Assembly (NCBI GenBank): GCA_965230195.1
Contig: OZ245997.1
Coordinates: forward strand, 5,518,001 to 5,582,000
Direction of reading: 5' to 3'
DNA: 64,000 nt
DNA from: Putridiphycobacter sp965230195
Lineage (GTDB): Bacteria; Bacteroidota; Bacteroidia; Flavobacteriales_D; Crocinitomicaceae
Shown: positions 16,017-25,013 of the stretch, piece by piece
How positions within the stretch are numbered: the first letter of the stretch is position 1
Layout of the letters: every line of letters starts with the position of its first letter
Position numbers and translations under genes: made by a program
The notes under the pieces: model-generated
The model's database searches: none
Told to the model about the DNA's origin: nothing
What the model saw: only the letters and a program-made list of their open reading frames with translations

Positions 16017-16626
16017 CCATAATATGGTTTTAAAAGGCATAGAATCTATGCTTCAACTGACTCCTGAAATACAGGTAACAGGTACCTATCGTGATGCAAA
16101 AGAAACATTAAAAAATATTGGAAAGGATGCACCAGATATTTTATTATTAGATATTAATTTGCCCGACATTAATGGTATAGATTTAAGTAAAACCCTGCTA
16201 AAAAAATATCCGGACTTAAAAATTATTGCACTGACCAGTCATGACGAATCTTCTTTTATTAAAAGGATGTTGAAAAACGGCATTCATGGTTACCTTTTAA
16301 AAAACACGGATCATCTGGAATTGATTGAAGCCTTTAAAACTGTCCTGTCAGGAGAAGTTTACCTGCAAAAGGAAGTACAGAACAAGATACTGCACCAAAA
16401 CCATAAACCTCAACCTTCGGAACTGATTCAACCACAGTTAACAAGAAGAGAGCTTGATGTTTTAAATGCCATTTCAGAAGAACTGACCACTCAGGAAATT
16501 TCAGAGAAATTATTTATCAGCCCCAAAACGGTGGAAACCCACAGAATGAATATCATGAGTAAGTTAGGTGCTAAAAACAGCGTAGGCATCATCAAAAAAG
16601 CAATTGAACTTGATTTATTAAGCTAA
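15988..16626 (+). CDS. NarL/FixJ-family response regulator
   Basis: A receiver domain with TDDHN and the phospho-Asp in LLLDINLPD is followed by a LuxR-type helix-turn-helix (LTRRELDVLNAISEELTTQE and PKTVETHRMNIMSKLG) at the C-terminus. I chose the ATG at 15988, which gives MRIRIAITDDHN and leaves the few residues this fold usually has before its first strand; in-frame starts at 15976 (ATG) and 15970 (TTG) are possible. The start lies inside the last codons of the TPR kinase gene, so the two are translated together and act as one two-component system. Targets may include the neighbouring T9SS cargo genes. Confidence 0.85.
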   Translation: MRIRIAITDDHNMVLKGIESMLQLTPEIQVTGTYRDAKETLKNIGKDAPDILLLDINLPDINGIDLSKTLLKKYPDLKIIALTSHDESSFIKRMLKNGIHGYLLKNTDHLELIEAFKTVLSGEVYLQKEVQNKILHQNHKPQPSELIQPQLTRRELDVLNAISEELTTQEISEKLFISPKTVETHRMNIMSKLGAKNSVGIIKKAIELDLLS

Positions 16627-16707
16627 AAACCAAACCAGTCAACAACATTTACTGGTTCATGCAACCCTTTTTCTATAAAATGGCGTCAGTACTATAAAAC
16701 CGGAAAT

Positions 16708-17361
16708 ATGAAAAATTTTGCCATTTTATTAAGTTTACTTTTTATTACAACACTTGGATGGAGTCAGGGCAGTATTCTTGGATTTACCATGAACCCTGCC
16801 AATCCCACAAGCACAGACACAATTTACATTTATGCCGACCTCCAGTTTAACTATAGTGACTGTCAACTGGATCAATCTTCACACAGTGTATCAGGGCAAA
16901 CTATCCAGGCTGATGCTCACCATTGTGTTGGTCTGTTGGCAGCTATTTGTTATCCTACCGATACATTTAAAATTAATCCTTTACCAGCCGGCCAATATTC
17001 ATTTAACCTGTCAATAACATCCGGAACAGCACCGGCACCTTGTACACCAGGAATTGCAATTGATCATGACTCCACCATTCAATTTAGCGTAGAACCTAAT
17101 ACGGCATGGCTAAAGCCGGAAAATCCCCAATCAGCATTTGATATCTACCCTAATCCTGCCAAAGAATCCATCACTATAAGCACAACAACAGCAATAACAG
17201 AAACAGCAGCAATTGCTATTTACGACCTGAATGGGCGTTTAATCACAGAGACACCATTCCAAACCAATATCCAACCTGATCTTGTAGCCGGAATTTATTT
17301 TGTGAGTATCAAAGACAAAAATCAGATCATTGGCACCAGGAAGTTAATGATATTGCCTTAA
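16708..17361 (+). CDS. Small secreted protein with T9SS sorting tail
   Basis: The signal peptide ends near GWSQ (residue ~20). The ~110-residue middle (NPANPTSTDTIYIYADLQF, five or six cysteines, SFNLSI strands) looks like an immunoglobulin-like or all-beta domain; no named family was recognised. The C-terminal ~80 residues (DIYPNPAKESI...DLVAGIYFVSI...KLMILP) are a type IX sorting domain. It follows the response regulator by 81 bp and ends 6 bp before a dispersed hairpin repeat, which probably marks the end of this transcript. Confidence 0.75.
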   Translation: MKNFAILLSLLFITTLGWSQGSILGFTMNPANPTSTDTIYIYADLQFNYSDCQLDQSSHSVSGQTIQADAHHCVGLLAAICYPTDTFKINPLPAGQYSFNLSITSGTAPAPCTPGIAIDHDSTIQFSVEPNTAWLKPENPQSAFDIYPNPAKESITISTTTAITETAAIAIYDLNGRLITETPFQTNIQPDLVAGIYFVSIKDKNQIIGTRKLMILP

Positions 17362-17367
17362 GTAAAA

Positions 17368-17409
17368 GTGGGCTGAGGTCGCGGTTGAGCTGAGAGGAAT
17401 CGAAGCCCA
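17368..17409. repeat. Bulged-hairpin repeat (GTGGGCTGAGG...TCGAAGCCCA)
   Basis: The lower stem is GTGGGCT / AGCCCAt, with a longer and different apical part than the other copies. It sits immediately after the TAA of the small T9SS cargo gene. Confidence 0.6.
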
Positions 17410-17467
17410 TAGAATCAATTTTGCACCTTATTCCTCTTATCCGGTGAAAAATGCGTACCTTTTTGTT

Positions 17468-18163
17468 ATGCAAAAAACAGCACTTGTTACCGGATCAAAT
17501 CGGGGTATTGGTTTTGCAGTAGCCAAAGCCCTGCTGCAACTGGGATATACTACAATTATAACCGGTAGAGATCAGACCAGGGGAGAAACTGCCCTAGCGG
17601 AATTGAGTCAATGGGGAACCGTATACTTTCATGTACTGGATGTTGCCGATCCAAAAAGTGTTATAACACTGGCAGCTTATATCGAAGAAAAATTTGGACG
17701 TTTGGATGTATTGGTCAATAATGCCGGTATTAATTACGACCGTTGGCATGATGCCATTAATGCAGATTTGGATGAAGTACATGAAACACTGGAAACAAAT
17801 TTATTTGGGGCCTGGAGAATGACACAGGCCGTTATCCATCTGATGCAAAAACAACAATACGGTCGAATAGTTAATGTATCCAGTGGCGCAGGTGCATTAA
17901 CCGATATGTTAGCCGGTACTCCGGGCTATAGTATTTCTAAAACAGCTTTAAATGCACTGACCATTAAAATAGCCCGTGAAGTAGTTAACGAGAATATATT
18001 AGTAAATGCCGTTTGCCCTGGTTGGGTCAGGACAGATATGGGTGGACCCAATGCCAATCGAAGCCCTGAAAAAGGCGCAGAAACAATAGTGTGGTTGGCA
18101 ACTTTACCTGATGGTAGTCCAACAGGAAAGTTCTTTAGGGATAAAGCTGTTATTCCACTCTAA
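17468..18163 (+). CDS. Short-chain dehydrogenase/reductase (carbonyl-reductase-like)
   Basis: Classical SDR features are present from the ATG at 17468: cofactor loop TGSNRGIG (residues ~8-15), NNAG, the catalytic Ser in NVSSGAG, and YSISK (Tyr and Lys). The N-terminal loop with Arg suggests NADPH. The last segment PDGSPTGKFFRDKAVIPL is typical of carbonyl-reductase-like members. A GTG at 17444 would add eight residues ahead of the Rossmann strand and is less likely. The substrate is unknown. The gene ends 5 bp from the convergent pirin gene, so no terminator fits between them. Confidence 0.85.
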   Translation: MQKTALVTGSNRGIGFAVAKALLQLGYTTIITGRDQTRGETALAELSQWGTVYFHVLDVADPKSVITLAAYIEEKFGRLDVLVNNAGINYDRWHDAINADLDEVHETLETNLFGAWRMTQAVIHLMQKQQYGRIVNVSSGAGALTDMLAGTPGYSISKTALNALTIKIAREVVNENILVNAVCPGWVRTDMGGPNANRSPEKGAETIVWLATLPDGSPTGKFFRDKAVIPL

Positions 18164-18168
18164 AGTAA

Positions 18169-19041
18169 TTATTCCTCAATTAAAACACCCATTTTACCCA
18201 TTTGATAGTCTCGCATGGCTTCCAAAATTTCAGTTTCTGAATTCATCACAAAAGGACCATGCTGTGCTACCTTTTCATTTAAAGGCTCCCCGGCCAGAAT
18301 CAAAAACTGACTGTCTTCCGAAAATTGCAGAATTATACTTTCTGTCTCTTTCTCCAGCACAATCAGATGTTCTTTTTCCACCAAACCGTAACCCTGCAAT
18401 CTTAAAGTCCCTTTTATCAAATAAACTGTTGCAGTAAAACTGGTTGGTATCTTTACTTCTACTTTTCCACCCGATAATACCTCTCCCCATAAAATCAATA
18501 ATTCACTTTGAGTAATATCGGTGTTAGCTTTTTGATTATCATAATTTCCTGCAACAAGTCGCAGGTTTACCATCTTATCCTTTGATGTAATCACCGGCAT
18601 TAAATCACGGTTAATGTGCTTATACTGTGGTGGCGTCATTTTTCGGGCTGCCGGGCTGTTAATCCAGAGCTGAATAATTTCCTGATAGCCATGGGCCTCA
18701 ACCAAATCATCCGTTGGTCGTTCACTATGTACAATACCAGCTCCGGCATGCATCCATTGCACCTCGCCCGCCTTTGCCACCTGGCTGTTATAATGACTAT
18801 CCCTGTGGTGAATCTCTCCCTGAATCACAAAAGTTACCGGTGAAAAACCACGGTGAGGATGTGGCCCCACTCCCTGAACCTTTGCCGGCCGGTCTCTTAA
18901 CGGTTTAACCTTAGCATGATGCAGTAATAAAAACGGATCTACCTGATCCACCTTTTGAGTTGGTAATGGCTGTTTTATCGGGAACCCTCCCATATCAACC
19001 AAAACTGCAGGTAATAAATATTTAACCAATGAATTTGACAT
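18169..19041 (-). CDS. Pirin family protein (cupin)
   Basis: Two cupin domains make up the 290-aa protein. The N-terminal metal-binding set is intact: HPHRGF (two His), HRDS (His) and the Glu/His pair in MHAGAGIVHSE. Pirins bind one Fe(II); bacterial members have been described as quercetinases or as regulators of central metabolism, and the sequence does not choose between these. The second cupin (EHLIVLEKETESI) lacks metal residues, as usual. It is convergent with the SDR gene. A short-chain dehydrogenase beside a pirin is compatible with a redox or detoxification set, but no operon is shown. Confidence 0.85.
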   Translation of the reverse strand: MSNSLVKYLLPAVLVDMGGFPIKQPLPTQKVDQVDPFLLLHHAKVKPLRDRPAKVQGVGPHPHRGFSPVTFVIQGEIHHRDSHYNSQVAKAGEVQWMHAGAGIVHSERPTDDLVEAHGYQEIIQLWINSPAARKMTPPQYKHINRDLMPVITSKDKMVNLRLVAGNYDNQKANTDITQSELLILWGEVLSGGKVEVKIPTSFTATVYLIKGTLRLQGYGLVEKEHLIVLEKETESIILQFSEDSQFLILAGEPLNEKVAQHGPFVMNSETEILEAMRDYQMGKMGVLIEE

Positions 19042-19253
19042 GGTACAAATTTAGCGAATTCTGTCAAGATTAATTAAGAGTTAATGTATCATAGATTGAT
19101 CGAAAAGGTGCCGTTTTAAACTTTATAAGTTTTATATCCTTTGACCTTAACACAAGAGGATGAGAAAGTTAAAAACAAAAGCATCACCTGCTTAAGTCTT
19201 TCAACGCCCTTAATTTCTTATCATAGGTTAAGAATTAAAAACAGGGTTATCTA

Positions 19254-19261
19254 TAATTTTG
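19254..19261 (+). promoter_or_regulatory. Bacteroidota -7 promoter element TAATTTTG
   Basis: This is a perfect TAnnTTTG match, 22 bases before the ATG of the GlcG-like gene. A convincing -33 TTTG is not seen at the usual distance. Confidence 0.4.
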
Positions 19262-19283
19262 TACTATCAAAATAATTTAAACC

Positions 19284-19715
19284 ATGTTAAGATTATCTGA
19301 AGCAAAAACCTTATGTGAATCTGTATTCACCTACGGTCATCAAATTAAATGTAATCCATTGACTGTTGTGGTTTTGGATCGGGGTGGGCATGTACTTTGT
19401 GCCATGCGTGAAGAAGATTCCGGCATTTTACGTTATGAAGTAGCTTATGGAAAAGCCTGGGGCGCATTAGGGATGGGGTTTGGTACCAGAACTTATGATG
19501 AACTGACAAACAATACCGGAACGTATCAGTCATTCGTTCATGGATTAATGGGTGCTTCAAACGGAAAAGTAATTCCAACAAAAGGAGGCGTTTTAATTCG
19601 AAATTCGAATGGAGATTTACTGGGGGCCATTGGTGTAAGTGGCGATAGTTCGGAACGTGACGAAGCCTGTATTTTATATGCAGTTGGCAAAATGAAAATG
19701 ATAGCCCAACCTTAA
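19284..19715 (+). CDS. GlcG/HbpS family protein (DUF336)
   Basis: The 143-aa product has the whole fold of the heme-binding GlcG/HbpS family: LSEAKTLCESVFTYGHQI, the strand VVVLDRGGHVLCAMREE, and the C-terminal GGVLIRNSNGDLLGAIGVSGDSSERDEACI. Family members bind heme or act beside oxidoreductases. It is the first gene of a two-gene unit with the extradiol-dioxygenase-like gene that starts 9 bp later, so a shared function with aromatic or catechol-like compounds is plausible. A good -7 element lies just upstream. Confidence 0.8.
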   Translation: MLRLSEAKTLCESVFTYGHQIKCNPLTVVVLDRGGHVLCAMREEDSGILRYEVAYGKAWGALGMGFGTRTYDELTNNTGTYQSFVHGLMGASNGKVIPTKGGVLIRNSNGDLLGAIGVSGDSSERDEACILYAVGKMKMIAQP

Positions 19716-19724
19716 TAGAAAGTT

Positions 19725-20588
19725 ATGGATAGAAAAGATTTTATTAAAAGAATAGCAGTTCTTCCCACATTGGGACTTGGACTCACAACATTATCATCAG
19801 TCCTTAAAGAAGCGCCTGATGACAAAAAAATGCCGGTTTTATTTGTTGGCCATGGTAACCCTATGAACGCCTTACAGGAAAACGATTTTACCAGGGGGTG
19901 GCGACAAATGGTTAAAGGTTTAAAACCACTGGCCATTCTGTGTATTTCGGCCCATTGGGAAACCCGGGGAACAAAAATCACAATGACGCCAAAGCCTAAA
20001 ACCATCCACGATTTTGGCGGTTTTCCTCAGGCATTATTTGACATTGAATACCCTGCTCCAGGTGCACCCGAAATTGGAAAGAATATTATCAACCAAGTTC
20101 ACTCAACTTCAGTTTTAGAAGACCATCAGTGGGGGTTAGATCATGGCACCTGGACCGTAGTTATGAAAATGTTCCCGGAGGCCAATGTACCAGTACTCCA
20201 GCTTAGCCTCAACTATAATATGTCACCAAAAATGCATTACGAACTGGCAAAAGAATTGGCCTTCTTGCGTCAAAAGGGCATTCTAATTATTGGAAGCGGA
20301 AATATCATTCATAATTTGGGCCTTGCCCGTTGGAATTCAAATACACCTTATGACTGGGCCATTCAATTTGATGAAAAAGTAAAACAACTCATTCAGGAAA
20401 AGAATCATCAGGCACTAATTGATTTTAGCAAATTGGGAAAAATGGCTAACCTTTCCATTCCAACTACAGAACATTACCTACCCATGCTCTATATATTGGC
20501 TTTACAGGAAAAACAGGATCAGGTTGCTTTTTTCAATGAATCTATTGATATGGGTTCAATGGCTATGCGGTCGTTCATTATAGGGTAG
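19725..20588 (+). CDS. Extradiol ring-cleavage dioxygenase-like protein (LigB/4,5-DOPA dioxygenase family)
   Basis: The product has the class III extradiol dioxygenase signatures: VGHGNPMNA (His), CISAHWETRG (His), HDFGGFPQ, HQWGLDHGTW (His) and GSGNIIHNL. This set is typical of the YgiD/DODA subgroup, which opens catechol rings such as L-DOPA with Fe or Zn. The 287-aa length is normal apart from an N-terminal extension (DRKDFIKRIAVLPTLGLGLTTLSS) resembling a degraded export signal; it lacks the twin arginine, so export is uncertain. It is co-directional with the GlcG-like gene 9 bp upstream. No terminator is evident after it. Confidence 0.85.
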   Translation: MDRKDFIKRIAVLPTLGLGLTTLSSVLKEAPDDKKMPVLFVGHGNPMNALQENDFTRGWRQMVKGLKPLAILCISAHWETRGTKITMTPKPKTIHDFGGFPQALFDIEYPAPGAPEIGKNIINQVHSTSVLEDHQWGLDHGTWTVVMKMFPEANVPVLQLSLNYNMSPKMHYELAKELAFLRQKGILIIGSGNIIHNLGLARWNSNTPYDWAIQFDEKVKQLIQEKNHQALIDFSKLGKMANLSIPTTEHYLPMLYILALQEKQDQVAFFNESIDMGSMAMRSFIIG

Positions 20589-20766
20589 TGCAATTTCAAA
20601 ACCATAGCTGAGGTACTTAGAAAAGAGACCAATTACAGACATACTTTTATACCTCCCTGTAACAAATGGTCTTACTCTATTGTTCTACTAATGATTACTT
20701 ACACCGTACCCATATGCATTGAACGTATGACTGGAAAAGTATGTAAAACTAACTTACTCTCAAGCT

Positions 20767-21333
20767 ATGAAAAATCTGTTTCAGATCTATTTTATTTTTG
20801 CAATGTGTTCAATTTTAAATGCTCAGAATGAAGAAACGACAAAGCATTTCGGTACGACTATAAATACAAGTATAAGTAGCGCTGGTGTTTTTCTTTTTAT
20901 ACCAAGTATCACCTATTATAAAAACAAAAGTCAATTTGAGTTGGGAGCCGGATCTCAATTCTTTCTATCCTACAATGTAAGAAATGTTTTTGGCACTGAA
21001 TTCAACTACAGATATTTCGTTAATGGTATTGATAATAGGTTTAACCTCTATTTTATCACTAATCTAACCTATGCTCAGTACAAAAACAATAAAACTTACT
21101 CTTATACCAGAAAATCCAGCTATTTAATATTGACAGGTGGATATGGCTTTCAATTCAATTTGTTTAAACGAGCTTATATTGGAACATGTTTAAATCTTGG
21201 CATTCAAACTTTTAAAAACGACTACTCTCCGGATTTTTACAATTACAATTCTCCGGATTTATTCAGAAATTTTCAAACAGGAGCAGCTATAAGAATGAAT
21301 GTAGGTTATCGCTTCACTAAAAACAAGAGCTAA
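20767..21333 (+). CDS. Outer-membrane beta-barrel protein, small
   Basis: A signal peptide (to about residue 19, NAQ) is followed by ~165 residues of alternating polar and aromatic strands (ITYYKNKSQFELGAGSQFF, FNLYFITNLTYAQY, SSYLILTGGYGFQF, AAIRMNVGYRF), which is how eight-stranded OmpA/OmpW-like barrels look. No named subfamily was recognised. It stands alone, with 178 bp upstream and 85 bp downstream. Confidence 0.65.
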   Translation: MKNLFQIYFIFAMCSILNAQNEETTKHFGTTINTSISSAGVFLFIPSITYYKNKSQFELGAGSQFFLSYNVRNVFGTEFNYRYFVNGIDNRFNLYFITNLTYAQYKNNKTYSYTRKSSYLILTGGYGFQFNLFKRAYIGTCLNLGIQTFKNDYSPDFYNYNSPDLFRNFQTGAAIRMNVGYRFTKNKS

Positions 21334-21418
21334 ACTCTTCACTAATCAAAAATTAAAGGTATAGTTGTAACTTTTACAAAGTCAGGCCGTCTTGCCAACG
21401 TATTTGAAAACAATAATT

Positions 21419-23314
21419 ATGAAAAAAACAATACTCCTCTTAGGACTAATTTGTTCCCAAATGATTGCTTTAGCGCAAACCACAGGTAGTTTTGAAGCAA
21501 CCGTAATGTTTATGAGTGAATCCCGAACATTGGCCTGTTATGTTCCGCCGTCCTATAATGCAGCGAATCAGCACCAGCTTGTAGTAGGACTTCATGGCCT
21601 GGGTGATAATGCGATTAATTACAGGAATGCTTTGATTAATGCTGCCGGATGGGATAATTTATTTACACAGACTATTTTTGTTTGTCCTGATGGTGGGAGT
21701 GACCAAATCAAAGATTTTTATACACCTGCCGGCGACGAAGGAATTATTCCTGAAGCCATCAATTATATTACTCAAAACTACAATATCGACCCTGATGCTA
21801 TTATTTTGCAAGGGTTCTCATTAGGTGGCAGAAGTGCCCTAAAATATGGGTTAGACAATCCGACTGATTTCGAAGGCTTGATGTTAAATACACCAGCTGT
21901 TCAGGGATTAGCAGATGCTCTAAACGACCCTAATGCCGGGGTGATTTACAATTATTCAAATGCCAGCCAAATTCCAATGTTCATTACCGTTGGTAGTGAT
22001 GACTGGACATACGAATATACACTCAACAAAATCTACGACACTTTGAAAAAGAATGATGCAATATTAGATTATGAAATCATATCGGGTATGCAACATACCC
22101 TGCCGCCGGGAAATATTACAACTGATGCCATTACCTTTATTGATCAGAACAGCAATGTTAATTATGACATGGAAATTTTTGGAATTGACAACAGTCCAAG
22201 ATTTTGTGGTGATAATATTACTCCTGTATGTTATGTGCGTAACCTTGGTGATCAGACTATCACTTCACTTGACATTGAATACATAATTGACGGCACATCA
22301 TATAATCATACCTGGAATGGCACCATGAATACCTTTCAACATGCTCCAATCAATTTACCAGGTATTACAGTTTCACCTGGAACACATAACCTTGAAGTAA
22401 CTATTAACACAGTAAACGGAAACCAAACCGATCCGGACCTTTCAAATAATACCGAAGAACTTGATTTTGAATCCGGACCAGCCAGCCTCTCACTACCATA
22501 TACCCAAAATTTTGACGGTAATCATGATGAGTGGACATTTGACCAGACTTATAATCTTTTTGAGTGGTATGAAGATACAGATGCATCATTTTCAGGGCCA
22601 GCCGCAATGGTTAGTTTTAATACGCCATTATTATTTTATTCAAGAGATTTGGTAGAAAGTTTCCATTCGCCCGTACTGGATCTGTCAACAGCAATTACAC
22701 CAAAACTATCGTTTCAAATGGCCTTCAATTATGTTACTTACGAGCCACCAACTGTGATAACACCACTCACTTTTGCTGACACTTTTGAAATCTCTGTTTC
22801 AACAGATTGCGGAATGACTTTTGAATCCATTTTTAGAAAAGGAGGAGCCGATTTAGCAACAGTTCCAAATCCAATTCTTGATCCGTTAAACCTAGGGGCT
22901 TCATTCTTTACCCCTTCTCAAAATGATTGGGATTTGGTAGAAATCGATTTGTCGCAATACATTGGTGAAAATGAAGTGATGTTTAAGTTTAGTTCTATCT
23001 CCGGAATGGGTGGCACGCTATACCTTGACGATATTGTATTCGGTGGAACCTTCGCTTCTGTTGATCAACCAAATGAGGTTGAAATCAGCGTCTATCCAAA
23101 TCCGGCCTCTGAAATCATTAACATAAATGGTCTTTCAGGATCTGATAATATAGTAGTAAACATTATAGATCTGCAGGGAAGAACGGTATTAAGCAATCGT
23201 GTTAACGGCTCAAATAATAGTATTGACATCAACAACCTTAGTCCGGGACATTATTTAATCCAAATCACTCAGGATGAAGAAGAAAGTATTATAAAAAAGT
23301 TGACGATCAACTAA
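21419..23314 (+). CDS. Secreted esterase/alpha-beta hydrolase with T9SS tail
   Basis: The ATG at 21419 begins a clean signal peptide (residues 1-20, ALAQ); an upstream in-frame TTG is rejected. Residues ~25-235 are an alpha/beta hydrolase of the polyhydroxybutyrate-depolymerase/feruloyl-esterase kind: VGLHGLGDN oxyanion region, nucleophile Ser134 in GFSLGG, and a late His in GMQHTLPPG. A CARDB-like beta domain (NYDMEIFGIDNSPRFCG, ~240-350) and a jelly-roll domain (~365-555) follow. The last ~75 residues (SVYPNPASEI...LSPGHYLIQI...KLTIN) are the type IX sorting tail. It should act on an ester substrate outside the cell; the substrate is unknown. Confidence 0.85.
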   Translation: MKKTILLLGLICSQMIALAQTTGSFEATVMFMSESRTLACYVPPSYNAANQHQLVVGLHGLGDNAINYRNALINAAGWDNLFTQTIFVCPDGGSDQIKDFYTPAGDEGIIPEAINYITQNYNIDPDAIILQGFSLGGRSALKYGLDNPTDFEGLMLNTPAVQGLADALNDPNAGVIYNYSNASQIPMFITVGSDDWTYEYTLNKIYDTLKKNDAILDYEIISGMQHTLPPGNITTDAITFIDQNSNVNYDMEIFGIDNSPRFCGDNITPVCYVRNLGDQTITSLDIEYIIDGTSYNHTWNGTMNTFQHAPINLPGITVSPGTHNLEVTINTVNGNQTDPDLSNNTEELDFESGPASLSLPYTQNFDGNHDEWTFDQTYNLFEWYEDTDASFSGPAAMVSFNTPLLFYSRDLVESFHSPVLDLSTAITPKLSFQMAFNYVTYEPPTVITPLTFADTFEISVSTDCGMTFESIFRKGGADLATVPNPILDPLNLGASFFTPSQNDWDLVEIDLSQYIGENEVMFKFSSISGMGGTLYLDDIVFGGTFASVDQPNEVEISVYPNPASEIININGLSGSDNIVVNIIDLQGRTVLSNRVNGSNNSIDINNLSPGHYLIQITQDEEESIIKKLTIN

Positions 23315-23337
23315 TCTCTAAATTATTAATCATAATC

Positions 23338-23367
23338 AAAAAGCTGTTCAGTATTGAGCAGCTTTTT
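23338..23367. terminator. Strong bidirectional rho-independent terminator
   Basis: Arms AAAAAGCTGTTCA (23338-23350) and TGAGCAGCTTTTT (23355-23367) form a 13-bp stem with one G-U pair and a 4-nt loop. A-runs and T-runs on the two flanks serve both directions. It lies between the convergent esterase and MocA-like genes. Confidence 0.85.
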
Positions 23368-23407
23368 CTATTATTGGAATTGGCTGTCTGGTGAAAGAGA
23401 AGAAAAT

Positions 23408-24025
23408 TTAGTGATATCTGGCATATAACGATCGATATTCCTCAGGGGTATCAATGTCCTCTAAGGATGCTTCAGGCTGAGTCAAAACCAGCTCATCTAA
23501 GTGGTTCGACAGTACAGATTTGGCTCCTTTTTCTCCTGAAATCTGGATTAAATCAGAAAAAAGATGCTCTGGAAAACAGACCGGAATTCCATAACCATTA
23601 GGGTATTCAGTTGCTATAATTTTAGTTGAATTAGTAATTGAAAACTCCAATAAGTGATCAACGTACTGCGTATTAACCTGAGGTTGATCTGCTAACAAAA
23701 AAAGTATTTTTTTGAATCCTTTCTGTGCTATATTCTTTGCTGCAAATGCAATGGAACTACCAATACCGTCATGCCATTTTTTATGCTCTAAAAAGTGTAC
23801 ATTAAAATGCTGATGTTTATTGTATATCTCTTCAAAATTGCCCCCTAAAATAACATAACAATGTTTCGAACTACTGTTCATCACCTGAGAAATGCAATGC
23901 CCCAAAAGTGTCGTTTGTCCCCATGGCAATAACTGTTTAGGTTCTCCCATCCGTTTGCTTTCACCTGCTGCCAGAATAACAATAGCAGTATCAGAATCTT
24001 TACTTTTCACTTTTAGTCTTATCAA
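23408..24025 (-). CDS. Molybdenum cofactor nucleotidyltransferase (MocA/MobA-like)
   Basis: The nucleotidyltransferase signature LAAGESKRMGEPKQLLPW (residues ~18-35) and the later FLLADQPQV block mark the MobA/MocA family. These enzymes attach CMP (MocA) or GMP (MobA) to molybdopterin. It is the last gene of the leftward molybdenum hydroxylase operon and overlaps the xdhC-like gene by 26 bp. Because the operon encodes a xanthine-oxidase-family enzyme, which uses the cytidine form, MocA activity is the more likely. The product is cytoplasmic. Confidence 0.8.
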   Translation of the reverse strand: MIRLKVKSKDSDTAIVILAAGESKRMGEPKQLLPWGQTTLLGHCISQVMNSSSKHCYVILGGNFEEIYNKHQHFNVHFLEHKKWHDGIGSSIAFAAKNIAQKGFKKILFLLADQPQVNTQYVDHLLEFSITNSTKIIATEYPNGYGIPVCFPEHLFSDLIQISGEKGAKSVLSNHLDELVLTQPEASLEDIDTPEEYRSLYARYH

Positions 24026-25013
24026 TATTTAATGCTGTAGTCTTGGTTTTATTTCGGTCAACAGCAATAATTTCACTGATGATTGACAGTGCGATTTCCT
24101 GAGGCGTAATAGCACCAAAATTAAGTCCGGCAGGACCATGCAATAGCTCTATAAATTCCTGATCAATTAGTGGATCATTTTCATAAAGGGCTTCAAGCAA
24201 CTGATCAAAACGTTTATGTGAACCTAAAATTCCAATATACGAGGGTCTCCTTTTTCTCAATCCTATCAAACAGGACAAGTCTTTTGCAAAATTATGAGAC
24301 ATCAATACCACAGCCGTATACTGATCAATGTGAAGTTGACTGATTTCTAAAAGAGGCATATCCAATAATCTTGCTGCACCAGGAAAATCTGAAATTTTAG
24401 AAGGTCTGATAGTAGGATTTACAATCTCCACCTCCCAACCACATAAGGAAGCCATTTGACATAAATGTCCGGAATCATGCTCAATTCCAAAGATAATCAG
24501 TTTCTGACCAGGGAGCATTTCCTGTTCAAAAATGAGTGTTGCATCAGGCTGATCAGACGTAATGTTTACTTTAAATTGCCCGCCATTTAAATGAAAAACC
24601 GATCCCATTTTTGAATGACGCCCTACCTGATTCAAATAATAAGATTGAATCGTAAAATTCTGTCTTGATTTAATGACCTCATCAAAAGCCCTTATCATGT
24701 CATTTGAGGGATTAAAAGGTTCCACCAAAATATAAAGCTGGCCTTCACATCCTAAGCGATAACGACCATCATAAGTCATTATTTCCGGAATACCATGCTG
24801 AAACACCTGTTTCGCTACCCTTAAAGTTTCCTTTTCCACACAGCCTCCACTCACAGCACCAGTCATAGTTTCGTCTTCTGCAATCAACATTCTTACACCA
24901 GGTTTACGGTAAGATGAACCATCTAAACCAACCACAGTAACCAGGACAGTTTTTAATCCTTTTTGAATGGCTTGTTGCGCAGCCTCAAATATTTGTTTTA
25001 ACTCATGTGTCAT
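24000..25013 (-). CDS. xdhC: XdhC/CoxI family maturation protein
   Basis: An N-terminal XdhC/CoxI domain (VVGLDGSSYRKPGVRMLI, GAVSGGCVEKETL) and a C-terminal Rossmann-type domain (KLIIFGIEHDSGHLCQMA; GILGSHKRFDQL) are both present over 337 aa, the usual length. XdhC proteins bind the molybdenum cofactor, protect it while the sulfido ligand is added and hand it to the apo-enzyme. The start codon overlaps the stop of the upstream large-subunit gene (TAATG), so translation is coupled, and its 3' end overlaps the MocA-like gene. The context fits maturation of the hydroxylase encoded at 25013-27637. Confidence 0.9.
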   Translation of the reverse strand: MTHELKQIFEAAQQAIQKGLKTVLVTVVGLDGSSYRKPGVRMLIAEDETMTGAVSGGCVEKETLRVAKQVFQHGIPEIMTYDGRYRLGCEGQLYILVEPFNPSNDMIRAFDEVIKSRQNFTIQSYYLNQVGRHSKMGSVFHLNGGQFKVNITSDQPDATLIFEQEMLPGQKLIIFGIEHDSGHLCQMASLCGWEVEIVNPTIRPSKISDFPGAARLLDMPLLEISQLHIDQYTAVVLMSHNFAKDLSCLIGLRKRRPSYIGILGSHKRFDQLLEALYENDPLIDQEFIELLHGPAGLNFGAITPQEIALSIISEIIAVDRNKTKTTALNIDKTKSEK